From a virus, in the IMG/VR virus record IMGVR_UViG_3300035126_000575, positions 1-46,015 of that record: a stretch of 46,015 nucleotides of DNA; one strand, 5' to 3'. Below, one piece after another: positions 1-4,514 of this stretch. The position numbers and the translations under genes were made by a program. How positions within the stretch are numbered: position 1 is the first letter of the stretch; the number at the start of each line of letters is the position of its first letter. The notes beneath the pieces were generated by a model. It saw only the letters and a program-made list of their open reading frames with translations, made no database searches and had not been told where the DNA came from.

Positions 1-11
1 ACCACCTACCA
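1..11 (+). tRNA. Clipped 3' end of a tRNA (identity unknown)
   Basis: The first 11 bases end in a discriminator A plus CCA followed by a T-rich spacer, the same arrangement seen after every complete tRNA in the array. Only the putative 3' acceptor strand is inside the window, so neither the pairing nor the anticodon can be checked. Confidence 0.35.
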
Positions 12-18
12 TTTTAAT

Positions 19-96
19 CGGAATGTAGCTCAGTTTGGCTAGAGCGCTTGCTTTGGGAGCAAGATGTCGTAGGTTCAAATCCTATCATTCCGACCA
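19..96 (+). tRNA. tRNA-Pro (anticodon TGG), copy 1
   Basis: The acceptor stem is CGGAATG/CATTCCG, fully paired. The anticodon stem CTTGC/GCAAG encloses loop TTTGGGA, giving TGG. The T loop is canonical (GGTTCAAATCC). Discriminator A and CCA are encoded. It is the first complete tRNA of the array and is separated from the next by a short T-rich spacer. A second, diverged TGG proline tRNA with the same acceptor stem lies at 814-889. Confidence 0.93.
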
Positions 97-103
97 TTTT
101 ATT

Positions 104-188
104 GGGCATATGGCGTAATTGGCAGCCGCACGAGTCTTAGAAGCTCGCGGAGCGATCCGTGGGGGTTCAAGTCCCTCTATGCCCACCA
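104..188 (+). tRNA. tRNA-Leu (anticodon TAG)
   Basis: The acceptor stem is GGGCATA/TATGCCC. The anticodon stem CGAGT/GCTCG has a closing T-G pair and holds loop CTTAGAA, anticodon TAG. A long class II variable arm (CGGAGCGATCCG) separates it from a normal T arm. CCA is encoded. The long variable arm and the anticodon agree on leucine. Confidence 0.93.
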
Positions 189-199
189 ATTTATTTTAT

Positions 200-277
200 G
201 GGCTAGCATGTTCTAAGGCTAAGCGAGACTGATTTGCAATCAATCTGATGTGAGTTCGATTCTCACCTGGTCCACCA
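200..277 (+). tRNA. tRNA-Ala (anticodon TGC), copy 1
   Basis: The acceptor stem GGGCTAG/CTGGTCC contains the G3-U70 pair that marks alanine tRNAs. The anticodon loop TTTGCAA gives TGC; its stem has one C-A mismatch. The T arm is canonical and CCA is encoded. A cysteine reading (GCA) would break the anticodon stem, so alanine is preferred. A second TGC alanine tRNA is at 1305-1379. Confidence 0.82.
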
Positions 278-375
278 TTTTCAAAAGTGACTTTAAAATC
301 ATATTTGGTCGTATGATCATTGAGTGTAATTGACCTTTCGGGTGTAGTCACACATACCCAGACTTTAATTTATAT

Positions 376-467
376 GGTTGATAGGCAGATATAAGCTGGC
401 TGCACTAGTCTTGAAAACTAGGTTCGTTGAAAGACGAAGGTCCGGGCAGTACGGACATCAACCGCCA
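376..467 (+). tRNA. tRNA-Ser (anticodon TGA) with an atypical T loop
   Basis: The acceptor stem GGTTGAT/ATCAACC is perfect and is followed by discriminator G (the serine type) and CCA. The anticodon stem CTAGT/ACTAG holds CTTGAAA, anticodon TGA. The D stem is GCAG/CTGC and a class II variable hairpin is TTCGT/ACGAA. The T stem GTCCG/CGGAC is perfect, but its loop is GGCAGTA, not the usual TTCRANY: bases 54, 55 and 58 are non-canonical. Confidence 0.87.
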
Positions 468-484
468 TTTTAATACAACTCCAC

Positions 485-513
485 TTGACATTGGAACTGA
501 GGACTGATAATAT
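485..513 (+). promoter_or_regulatory. Sigma70-type promoter inside the tRNA array
   Basis: A perfect TTGACA (485-490) is followed after exactly 17 bases by TAATAT (508-513). Predicted transcription would start near 520, upstream of tRNA-Ser(GCT) at 551. The same two hexamers at the same spacing occur at 2861-2889, which makes chance unlikely. It implies that part of the RNA array has its own start site using the host vegetative sigma factor. Confidence 0.72.
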
Positions 514-550
514 CGTCCCATGAAGAAATCAGAGATTGTCAAAATTTTAC

Positions 551-642
551 GGAAGGGTGTCTGAGTGGTCTAAAGAGACAGTTTGCTAAACTGTTGTGGT
601 CCTTAAAAGCCACCGAGGGTTCGAATCCCTCCCCTTCCGCCA
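551..642 (+). tRNA. tRNA-Ser (anticodon GCT)
   Basis: The acceptor stem is GGAAGGG/CCCTTCC, then G and CCA. The anticodon stem ACAGT/ACTGT holds TTGCTAA, anticodon GCT. A long variable arm (around TGGTCCTTAAAAGCCA) and a canonical T loop (GGGTTCGAATCCC) complete a class II serine tRNA. It sits directly downstream of the promoter at 485-513. Confidence 0.95.
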
Positions 643-648
643 TTTAAA

Positions 649-722
649 GCGGGTGTGATGTAACGGTAGCCTGGGGCTCTTCCAAAGCCCATGAGAGGGT
701 TCGATTCCCTCTACCCGCTCCA
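649..722 (+). tRNA. tRNA-Gly (anticodon TCC)
   Basis: The acceptor stem GCGGGTG/TACCCGC has one G-T pair. The anticodon stem GGGCT/AGCCC holds CTTCCAA, anticodon TCC. The T loop is canonical, the discriminator is T and CCA is encoded. It follows the serine tRNA by only six bases. Confidence 0.94.
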
Positions 723-732
723 CTTTCAGAAC

Positions 733-806
733 TGGGGATTTGCATAATGGTAGTGCGGAAGACTTTGAATCTTCTTGTAGGGGTTCGATTCCCTTATCCC
801 CTGCCA
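733..806 (+). tRNA. tRNA-Gln (anticodon TTG)
   Basis: The anticodon stem GAAGA/TCTTC holds CTTTGAA, anticodon TTG. The acceptor is TGGGGAT with ATCCCCT, leaving an unpaired T1-T72. A weak 1-72 position and discriminator G73 are known glutamine identity features, so the mismatch fits. The T loop is canonical and CCA is encoded. Confidence 0.9.
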
Positions 807-813
807 ATTTAAT

Positions 814-889
814 CGGAATGTAATGTCAATAGTAGACGGCCTGGTTTGGAGCTAGGAGGTTGCAGGTGCGAGTCCTGTCATTCCGACCA
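814..889 (+). tRNA. tRNA-Pro (anticodon TGG), copy 2, diverged
   Basis: The acceptor stem CGGAATG/CATTCCG is identical to the first proline tRNA. The anticodon stem CCTGG/CTAGG holds TTTGGAG, anticodon TGG. The D arm is weak (GTC/GAC) and the T loop is TGCGAGT, so the body has diverged strongly from copy 1. CCA is encoded. Confidence 0.82.
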
Positions 890-892
890 TTT

Positions 893-1300
893 TTTATATC
901 AGACATTGGTAGAGGTTTGAACTTGGCTAGGTCCGAAACAATAACCAACGGCTGTGTTCGGCTAATAATCTGTGGGTTAAATATGCCCATAAAACCGCCA
1001 AGGTGTCTGGGATAGAACAATGTGCGTGTTGGGTGGAAACGTCCAACAGCGTGAGGGACACGATACACCCCTGTATGTCTGACCCGGACGAATCTGATCC
1101 AGATAGGATAGGGTTGAATTTTTAGATTTGATTGTTGGTGTATAGAATTATAGCACGATACCCGTGGGAGGGTATAGGAGACTGACGTTGACGAGAGAGA
1201 CATTTGGAACCCCAGTGAAATCCTCGTATATTCGCAAGTCACGATCATCCGATTTTTGTTTTTTGATTTGACTTATACTATGTATTGGTGTAAGATTTTT
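893..1300 (+). other. Unassigned GC-rich, probably structured non-coding segment
   Basis: This is the only stretch over 300 bases without an assigned gene. By hand count, GC is about 47% in 901-960 and 55% in 1021-1080, far above most of the window. Local hairpins are visible: TTGGT/ACCAA (906-910 with 944-948), GTTGG/CCAAC around 1028-1047, ATACA/TGTAT around 1063-1076, and ATCTG/CAGAT around 1092-1104. A longer GTGTC/GACAC pairing spans about 1003-1061. No tRNA T-arm signature, RNase P core motif or convincing coding frame was found. The 3' end carries the promoter at 1268-1296. The strand is assumed from the flanking RNA genes. Confidence 0.5.
1268..1296 (+). promoter_or_regulatory. Sigma70-type promoter before tRNA-Ala copy 2
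   Basis: TTGACT (1268-1273), a 17-base spacer and TAAGAT (1291-1296) lie just upstream of the alanine tRNA at 1305. It resembles the two stronger promoters at 485 and 2861 but has one mismatch in the -35 box and a weaker -10. Predicted transcription would start at about 1302-1304 and would cover the last tRNAs and the tmRNA. Confidence 0.55.
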
Positions 1301-1304
1301 AAAT

Positions 1305-1379
1305 GGGCTGTTAGTGATAGTGGTAGCACGGGAGCTTTGCAAGCTTTAGGGAAGAGTTCGATTCTCTTACGGTCCACCA
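1305..1379 (+). tRNA. tRNA-Ala (anticodon TGC), copy 2
   Basis: The acceptor stem GGGCTGT/ACGGTCC includes G3-U70. The anticodon stem GGAGC/GCTTT (two G-T pairs) holds TTTGCAA, anticodon TGC. The T loop is canonical (GAGTTCGATTCTC) and CCA is encoded. It has the same anticodon as 200-277 but clearly different sequence, so it is not a recent tandem duplicate. Confidence 0.85.
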
Positions 1380-1431
1380 TTTTAAATTAATGTATGTTGG
1401 ATAGTTTCAACTATATATTAATGTTGAGAGC

Positions 1432-1505
1432 GCGGGTATGATGTAGTGGTAGCCTGCAACCTTGCCAAGGTCGATGTGCCGGTTCGATTCCGGCTACCCG
1501 CTCCA
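1432..1505 (+). tRNA. tRNA-Gly (anticodon GCC)
   Basis: The acceptor stem GCGGGTA/TACCCGC is perfect, and the discriminator T plus CCA match the other glycine tRNA. The anticodon stem CAACC/GGTCG has one A-C mismatch and holds TTGCCAA, anticodon GCC. The T arm (GCCGGTTCGATTCCGGC) is canonical. The tmRNA starts 22 bases downstream and no promoter is obvious between them, so co-transcription is likely. Confidence 0.92.
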
Positions 1506-1527
1506 ATTTCAGTTCTTTAAAATTTAT

Positions 1528-1912
1528 GGGCGCGTACTGGTATCGATTTAATAGTACACGTATGTTAGGCACGTAGAGGATGATAGTTGGCCTCTTTAAT
1601 ACACCTATCGAAACATTAACTGCTGAAGATAACGTAGTTAGCTATGACTTCTCTTACGATGACGTTGTAGCCCTTGCAGCCTAAGTTGTTGCACATTCAA
1701 TACAATGAAGTCTGATATTTGTGTTGGGTGAAAATTATTGGACTGGACCAAATATTTGATTTACGTAAATGGTCGAGATATTAGTAAATCTTAAGGGTAA
1801 TATTTTTAGATATTTTTCATTATTACTTCCTAACAATTCAAAATATATAAGCGTGTAGTCTGATGTAAGTTATCTGTTAAAGACGGCGGTTCAACTCCGC
1901 CCGCGTCCACCA
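1528..1912 (+). ncRNA. ssrA: Complete tmRNA (transfer-messenger RNA)
   Basis: The tRNA-like ends pair as GGGCGCG (1528-1534) with CGCGTCC, giving seven pairs with G3-U70 as needed for alanylation. The 3' side has a T arm GGCGG-TTCAACT-CCGCC and an encoded ACCA. The 5' side carries the D-loop-like TGGTATCGAT. The conserved TAGT context at 1584-1587 precedes a resume codon GGC at 1589. The tag frame then runs 31 sense codons to TAA at 1682-1684, beginning GLFNTPIE and ending DDVVALAA, a typical ClpXP-type LAA terminus. The neighbouring frame gives only nine codons without such an end. At 385 bases the length is normal for a one-piece tmRNA, but the tag is long. In cells tmRNA with SmpB rescues stalled ribosomes. 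No SmpB gene is visible here, so the host's would be used. Confidence 0.93.
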
Positions 1913-1914
1913 TT

Positions 1915-2130
1915 TTATTCAGGTTCAATATCAATGTAGCTATCAATAATCAACACCCCACTATCGTTGATATAACCTTCTTCAATTAAATACTTTGTGA
2001 TTCTTTCTCTACAACAATCGTCTTCATGTACATCACATATTTCTGGATGTCGTAATACAACAAATCTATTGGCCCAAATTGTTATATCGTGGTTGTTAAT
2101 ACTAACTTGGTGAAAATTAACGTCTTCCAT
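1915..2130 (-). CDS. Small acidic hypothetical protein (71 aa)
   Basis: This is a 71-residue protein on the minus strand, convergent with the tmRNA and ending three bases after it. Composition is protein-like (NHDITIWANRFVVL, a Cys/Asp-rich middle, acidic C-terminus DIEPE). No family is recognised. The T4 late-promoter sequence TATAAATA lies on this strand at 2150-2143, 12 bases before the ATG, in a 22-base gap shared with the divergent gene at 2153. One of only two minus-strand genes called here; a hypothetical gene with moderate support. Confidence 0.5.
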   Translation of the reverse strand: MEDVNFHQVSINNHDITIWANRFVVLRHPEICDVHEDDCCRERITKYLIEEGYINDSGVLIIDSYIDIEPE

Positions 2131-2142
2131 TAAGTATAAGTA

Positions 2143-2150
2143 TATTTATA
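2143..2150. promoter_or_regulatory. Late-promoter-like box shared by divergent genes
   Basis: The plus strand reads TATTTATA and the minus strand reads TATAAATA, the exact T4 late promoter sequence. It sits 2 bases before the ATG at 2153 (+) and 12 bases before the ATG at 2130 (-). The TATTTATA form recurs before 8053, 10620, 25798, 41317 and 45333. A gp55-like sigma factor encoded at 9563 is the natural reader. Whether it works in one or both directions cannot be told from sequence. Confidence 0.45.
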
Positions 2151-2152
2151 GA

Positions 2153-2566
2153 ATGATGAAACGATATAGTTTATTATACGAATCCAGCATATATGATTAT
2201 CTAGTGTGGGAACCAACTGGAAAGTTAAAGTATATAGCCGATGAATTAGATAAAATTCCAAATGATAATAATGTTTTGTATAGAGGAATGTCAGAAAAAG
2301 AGTATAATGTTCTTAAGAAGTATGGTAAGGTTACATCCAAAGGAAAGGGTAACACCAGAAATATTGTAGGAAGTTATTTAGCCAGTGATTTTAAATTGGC
2401 AGCAAGATTTGCCTTAGTCAATTATAGAGACAAAGGTGAAGGTATTATAGTAGTGGTGGATAAAAATAAATTGCCGGATTTAAAAAATGTAGATCCAGGC
2501 AATTACGTCACTAGTTATATACCGATAGAAGCAGTAAACCAAACTATAGATCTAAAAAAGTTATGA
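2153..2566 (+). CDS. Putative ADP-ribosyltransferase-like protein
   Basis: The 137-residue protein has the layout of a minimal ART-fold domain. There is an arginine in LYRGMSEKEY (about 42-51), a middle segment YLASDFKLAARFALV with the spacing of the Ser/Tyr region, a strand GEGIIVVVD, and a C-terminal YIPIEAV whose glutamate could be the catalytic one. T4-like phages use ART enzymes (Alt, ModA, ModB) to modify host RNA polymerase and ribosomal proteins, but those are longer and not obviously alike. The gene begins MMKR, with no Shine-Dalgarno sequence, right behind TATTTATA. Its stop overlaps the next start (ATGA). The function is inferred from motif order only. Confidence 0.6.
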   Translation: MMKRYSLLYESSIYDYLVWEPTGKLKYIADELDKIPNDNNVLYRGMSEKEYNVLKKYGKVTSKGKGNTRNIVGSYLASDFKLAARFALVNYRDKGEGIIVVVDKNKLPDLKNVDPGNYVTSYIPIEAVNQTIDLKKL

Positions 2567-2742
2567 GTAATATTAAATTAACAAAACAACAGGCAGAACA
2601 AAAGGTATACGATTTAACCGAAAAACTTCTTTTCGTAAAGAAGGATTTTAAGGATGTAGCTGCAGGCTACAAGGAAAAGATGAAAGAAATTGAAAACGAG
2701 ATTAAGGCTATTGTAGAAGAAGCTTCTGCTGGTAATTCTTAA
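2563..2742 (+). CDS. Small coiled-coil hypothetical protein (59 aa)
   Basis: The ATG at 2563 overlaps the stop of the ART-like gene (ATGA), a sign of translational coupling. The product starts MSNIKLTKQQAEQKVYD and continues as a charged helix with heptad-like spacing (YKEKMKEIENEIKAIVEEA). No family is recognised. Likely a small helical accessory protein; its stop at 2740-2742 overlaps the end of a possible minus-strand gene. Confidence 0.65.
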   Translation: MSNIKLTKQQAEQKVYDLTEKLLFVKKDFKDVAAGYKEKMKEIENEIKAIVEEASAGNS

Positions 2743-2837
2743 TATTTCTTTTTTTGTTTCTTAGGAAGAGTCTTTTTCTTTTGTAGTTTAATACTTTCCA
2801 AAAATAATTTGACCTTTTCTTTAAATTTTTTTGTCAT
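2739..2837 (-). CDS. Possible lysine-rich micro-protein (32 aa)
   Basis: The minus-strand frame from ATG at 2837 to TAA at 2739 encodes a very basic 32-residue peptide (starts MTKKFKEKVKLFLES, ends KKQKKKY). Its stop overlaps the stop of the plus-strand gene at 2742. No ribosome site is convincing. It may be real, since the small gene at 1915 is also minus-strand, or simply an AT-rich open frame. Confidence 0.28.
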   Translation of the reverse strand: MTKKFKEKVKLFLESIKLQKKKTLPKKQKKKY

Positions 2838-2860
2838 ATAATTAATTATGAAGATTGATA

Positions 2861-2889
2861 TTGACAAATACTAAAAATTTTTGTAATAT
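2861..2889 (+). promoter_or_regulatory. Consensus sigma70 promoter
   Basis: TTGACA (2861-2866), a 17-base spacer and TAATAT (2884-2889) are identical in boxes and spacing to the promoter at 485. Predicted transcription begins near 2896 and leads into a hairpin and then the small gene pair at 2970 and 3175. That short unit ends at the terminator at 3413-3446. It fits an early, host-polymerase-driven transcript. Confidence 0.75.
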
Positions 2890-2902
2890 CACGAAATACT
2901 TT

Positions 2903-2921
2903 CTCAGGCTGATAATCTGAG
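2903..2921 (+). other. Leader hairpin
   Basis: CTCAG (2903-2907) pairs with CTGAG (2917-2921) around a 9-base loop, directly after the predicted start of the 2861 promoter. It could stabilise the 5' end of the transcript. There is no T run, so it is not an intrinsic terminator. Confidence 0.4.
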
Positions 2922-2969
2922 ACTATATCAGTAATATCAAACATTAAAAATCAAAAACTAGCTAGTATA

Positions 2970-3173
2970 ATGCAAACTAAAGACAAGAAGAGTAATGTTG
3001 AAACCTCAAATGAACGTTATGTTGTTATGAGGAATGGTGCTAGAGTCTCTGATGAAGAGTACTCAAGTAAGGATGAGGCAACGCCAGAATATGAACATTG
3101 GAATCGTGTTATTTCACGATGGCCTGATGGTAGTAAGTTGGAAATTGTAAATCTAACAAGAAGGAACAAGTAA
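2970..3173 (+). CDS. Small hypothetical protein (67 aa)
   Basis: The product is hydrophilic with a compact core RYVVMRNGARVSDEEY and a C-terminal SRWPDGSKLEIVNL. It looks like a small folded domain and not a shadow frame. No family is recognised. It is the first gene of the unit driven by the promoter at 2861, and the next gene begins one base after its stop. Early position and size suggest a host-takeover or accessory role, which is inference only. Confidence 0.65.
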   Translation: MQTKDKKSNVETSNERYVVMRNGARVSDEEYSSKDEATPEYEHWNRVISRWPDGSKLEIVNLTRRNK

Positions 3174-3174
3174 T

Positions 3175-3390
3175 ATGGGATTAAGACAAGAAATTAAATC
3201 TGCAAACTCCGAATCAGAAATCACAGCTCTTTTAAATAAGGGTAAAGGATTTGAATTTGCAAGTGAAAACACTAAACATGCTTGGAAATCAACTGCTAAA
3301 TTCAGACTAGCGGAGTTGTCCTCTAAAGAAGTGGTACAAAGTCCAGAGAAGCCGGTTCAGTCAAAGAAGTCAGTTAAGAAAACTAAATGA
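3175..3390 (+). CDS. Small hypothetical protein (71 aa)
   Basis: The product begins MGLRQEIKSANSESEITALL, continues with a polar helical region, and ends in a Lys/Ser/Pro tail (KPVQSKKSVKKTK) that could bind nucleic acid. It starts one base after the preceding stop, so the two are a pair. A strong terminator follows within 25 bases. No family is recognised. Confidence 0.65.
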   Translation: MGLRQEIKSANSESEITALLNKGKGFEFASENTKHAWKSTAKFRLAELSSKEVVQSPEKPVQSKKSVKKTK

Positions 3391-3412
3391 GTTAAATATT
3401 TGTAAAATGTCA

Positions 3413-3446
3413 AAAGGCACCAATAAAATGGTGCCTTTATTTTTTG
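3413..3446 (+). terminator. Intrinsic terminator
   Basis: AAAGGCACCA pairs perfectly with TGGTGCCTTT across a six-base loop and is followed by ATTTTTT. It closes the small unit that starts at the promoter at 2861. Confidence 0.9.
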
Positions 3447-3453
3447 TCTGGTT

Positions 3454-3479
3454 GAGTATTTGAATTGATATATATACTC
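3454..3479. promoter_or_regulatory. Inverted repeat before the 3487 gene
   Basis: GAGTAT (3454-3459) and ATACTC (3474-3479) flank a TA-rich core, just after a terminator and seven bases before the ATG at 3487. It could be an operator or part of a promoter, but no -35/-10 pair with sound spacing was found, so the role is open. Confidence 0.3.
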
Positions 3480-3486
3480 AGTTATT

Positions 3487-3840
3487 ATGTCTAAAAAATA
3501 TTGTTCAACGACTCTACCATGTGAGTACAATGAGATGGAGAAGTACATCTTGAAAAATAAGACATCGTTAACATTAAAAGTTGTTGATTCAATTGAGTAT
3601 GCTTTGAAAAACAAACTTGTTAATGTTGAAGTCTTTAAATTCAAGAATAGCGAATATATCGTTTTACTTAATGAATCATCATTCAAGGAAAACTTAGATT
3701 TTATCTTTAACTATTACATTCAAACAGAACAATATGAGTACTGCGAGAATGTAAAGAAAATACAAAAACTACTAGATAAGAAACACAATGAGCAAGAAAA
3801 AAGACACAAGCCCAAAGGTTCATCAAAACACAAAGATTAA
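3487..3840 (+). CDS. Hypothetical protein upstream of phoH (117 aa)
   Basis: The product starts MSKKYCSTTLPCEYNEMEKY, has an alpha/beta-looking middle (VEVFKFKNSEYIVLLNESS), and a basic tail EKRHKPKGSSKHKD. Its last 53 bases overlap the start of the PhoH gene in another frame. No family is recognised. The overlap suggests that the two proteins are made together. Confidence 0.6.
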   Translation: MSKKYCSTTLPCEYNEMEKYILKNKTSLTLKVVDSIEYALKNKLVNVEVFKFKNSEYIVLLNESSFKENLDFIFNYYIQTEQYEYCENVKKIQKLLDKKHNEQEKRHKPKGSSKHKD

Positions 3841-4498
3841 AGATTCAATTCAAATCAAAAGTGTAAACTTAACCGAAAAACAAAAACAGCTCATAGATGT
3901 ACTAACAAATAAAAATACAAAGTTGGTTTTCATATCAGGTCCGGCTGGTACTAGCAAAACATATACATCGGTCATGGCAGGTCTTAGTTTAGTTAATGAC
4001 AAACGTGTGAGTGAGATTGTATATGTTAGAAGTATAGTTGAAAGTAGTGATAGTAAATTAGGATTTTTACCAGGCGAAATGGATGAAAAGATGAGTCCAT
4101 ATATTCAACCACTAGTCGATAAGCTTGAAGAGATGCTTCATAGAGGTGATGTTGAAAAATTACAAAAGGAAGAACGAATTCATGGTTTTCCAGTAAACTT
4201 CTTACGTGGGTTGAGTTGGAATGCTACCGTAATTGTTGCGGACGAAGCTCAAAACATGACCAAAAAAGAATTAATAACACTTATAACCCGTGTTGGAGAG
4301 TTTAGTAAGTTATATGTGTGTGGAGATCCAGATCAAAGCGATATTAATGGAAAGAGCGGATTTTCTGCGGTTATGAATATATTTGACGATCAAGAAAGCA
4401 GAGATAATGGTATTCATATTTTTAAATTTGACGAAGAAGATATTGTTAGAAGTGGATTAGTCAAATATATATTAAAAAAGTTAAAAAAGCTAACTTGA
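3788..4498 (+). CDS. phoH: PhoH-like P-loop ATPase
   Basis: PhoH-family proteins are cytoplasmic ATPases, often linked to RNA metabolism and very common in marine phages; the role in infection is unknown. The 236-residue product has Walker A GPAGTSKT (51-58), the conserved YVRSIVESSDSKLGFLPGE segment (about 79-97), Walker B TVIVADEAQN (147-156) and the sensor-like CGDPDQSDI. The length matches the family's core domain. Ser instead of Gly before the Walker Lys is unusual but leaves the GKT-like geometry plausible. Translation from ATG 3788 gives a basic N-terminal extension of about 20 residues overlapping the upstream gene. A start at a later codon is possible, but no later Met precedes Walker A. 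Confidence 0.93.
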   Translation: MSKKKDTSPKVHQNTKIKDSIQIKSVNLTEKQKQLIDVLTNKNTKLVFISGPAGTSKTYTSVMAGLSLVNDKRVSEIVYVRSIVESSDSKLGFLPGEMDEKMSPYIQPLVDKLEEMLHRGDVEKLQKEERIHGFPVNFLRGLSWNATVIVADEAQNMTKKELITLITRVGEFSKLYVCGDPDQSDINGKSGFSAVMNIFDDQESRDNGIHIFKFDEEDIVRSGLVKYILKKLKKLT

Positions 4499-4514
4499 TT
4501 GATAATTATATATT

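Noticed and set aside
200-277. tRNA-Cys (GCA) reading of the third tRNA
   Set aside because: It would leave the lower anticodon stem unpaired. The TGC reading gives a better stem and agrees with G3-U70.
330-358. Promoter TTGACC with a -10 near 353 between tRNA-Ala and tRNA-Ser
   Set aside because: The -10 candidate (CATACC) is poor at every acceptable spacing.
586-807. Minus-strand open frame across tRNA genes
   Set aside because: It is the antisense of tRNA-Ser, tRNA-Gly and tRNA-Gln. Peptides with RDSNPRW-like runs are a familiar artefact of translating antisense tRNA.
893-1300. Group I intron, RNase P RNA or a second, decayed tmRNA
   Set aside because: I could not find the group I core (P3-P8, P7), the RNase P GAGGAAAGTC-type core, or a tmRNA T arm and resume context. 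The complete tmRNA is at 1528-1912.
826-1342. Minus-strand open frames over tRNA-Pro copy 2, the GC-rich island and tRNA-Ala copy 2
   Set aside because: They run through tRNA genes in antisense, have no ribosome site and give no protein-like pattern. A structured RNA explains the region better.
1528-1912. tmRNA as a prophage attachment-site scar
   Set aside because: The whole molecule is present, including the 5' half and the tag, and no integrase is visible. An attachment scar would carry only the 3' end.
3357-3686. Minus-strand open frame across the terminator at 3413
   Set aside because: It runs through a perfect intrinsic terminator and two plus-strand genes, with no start signal.
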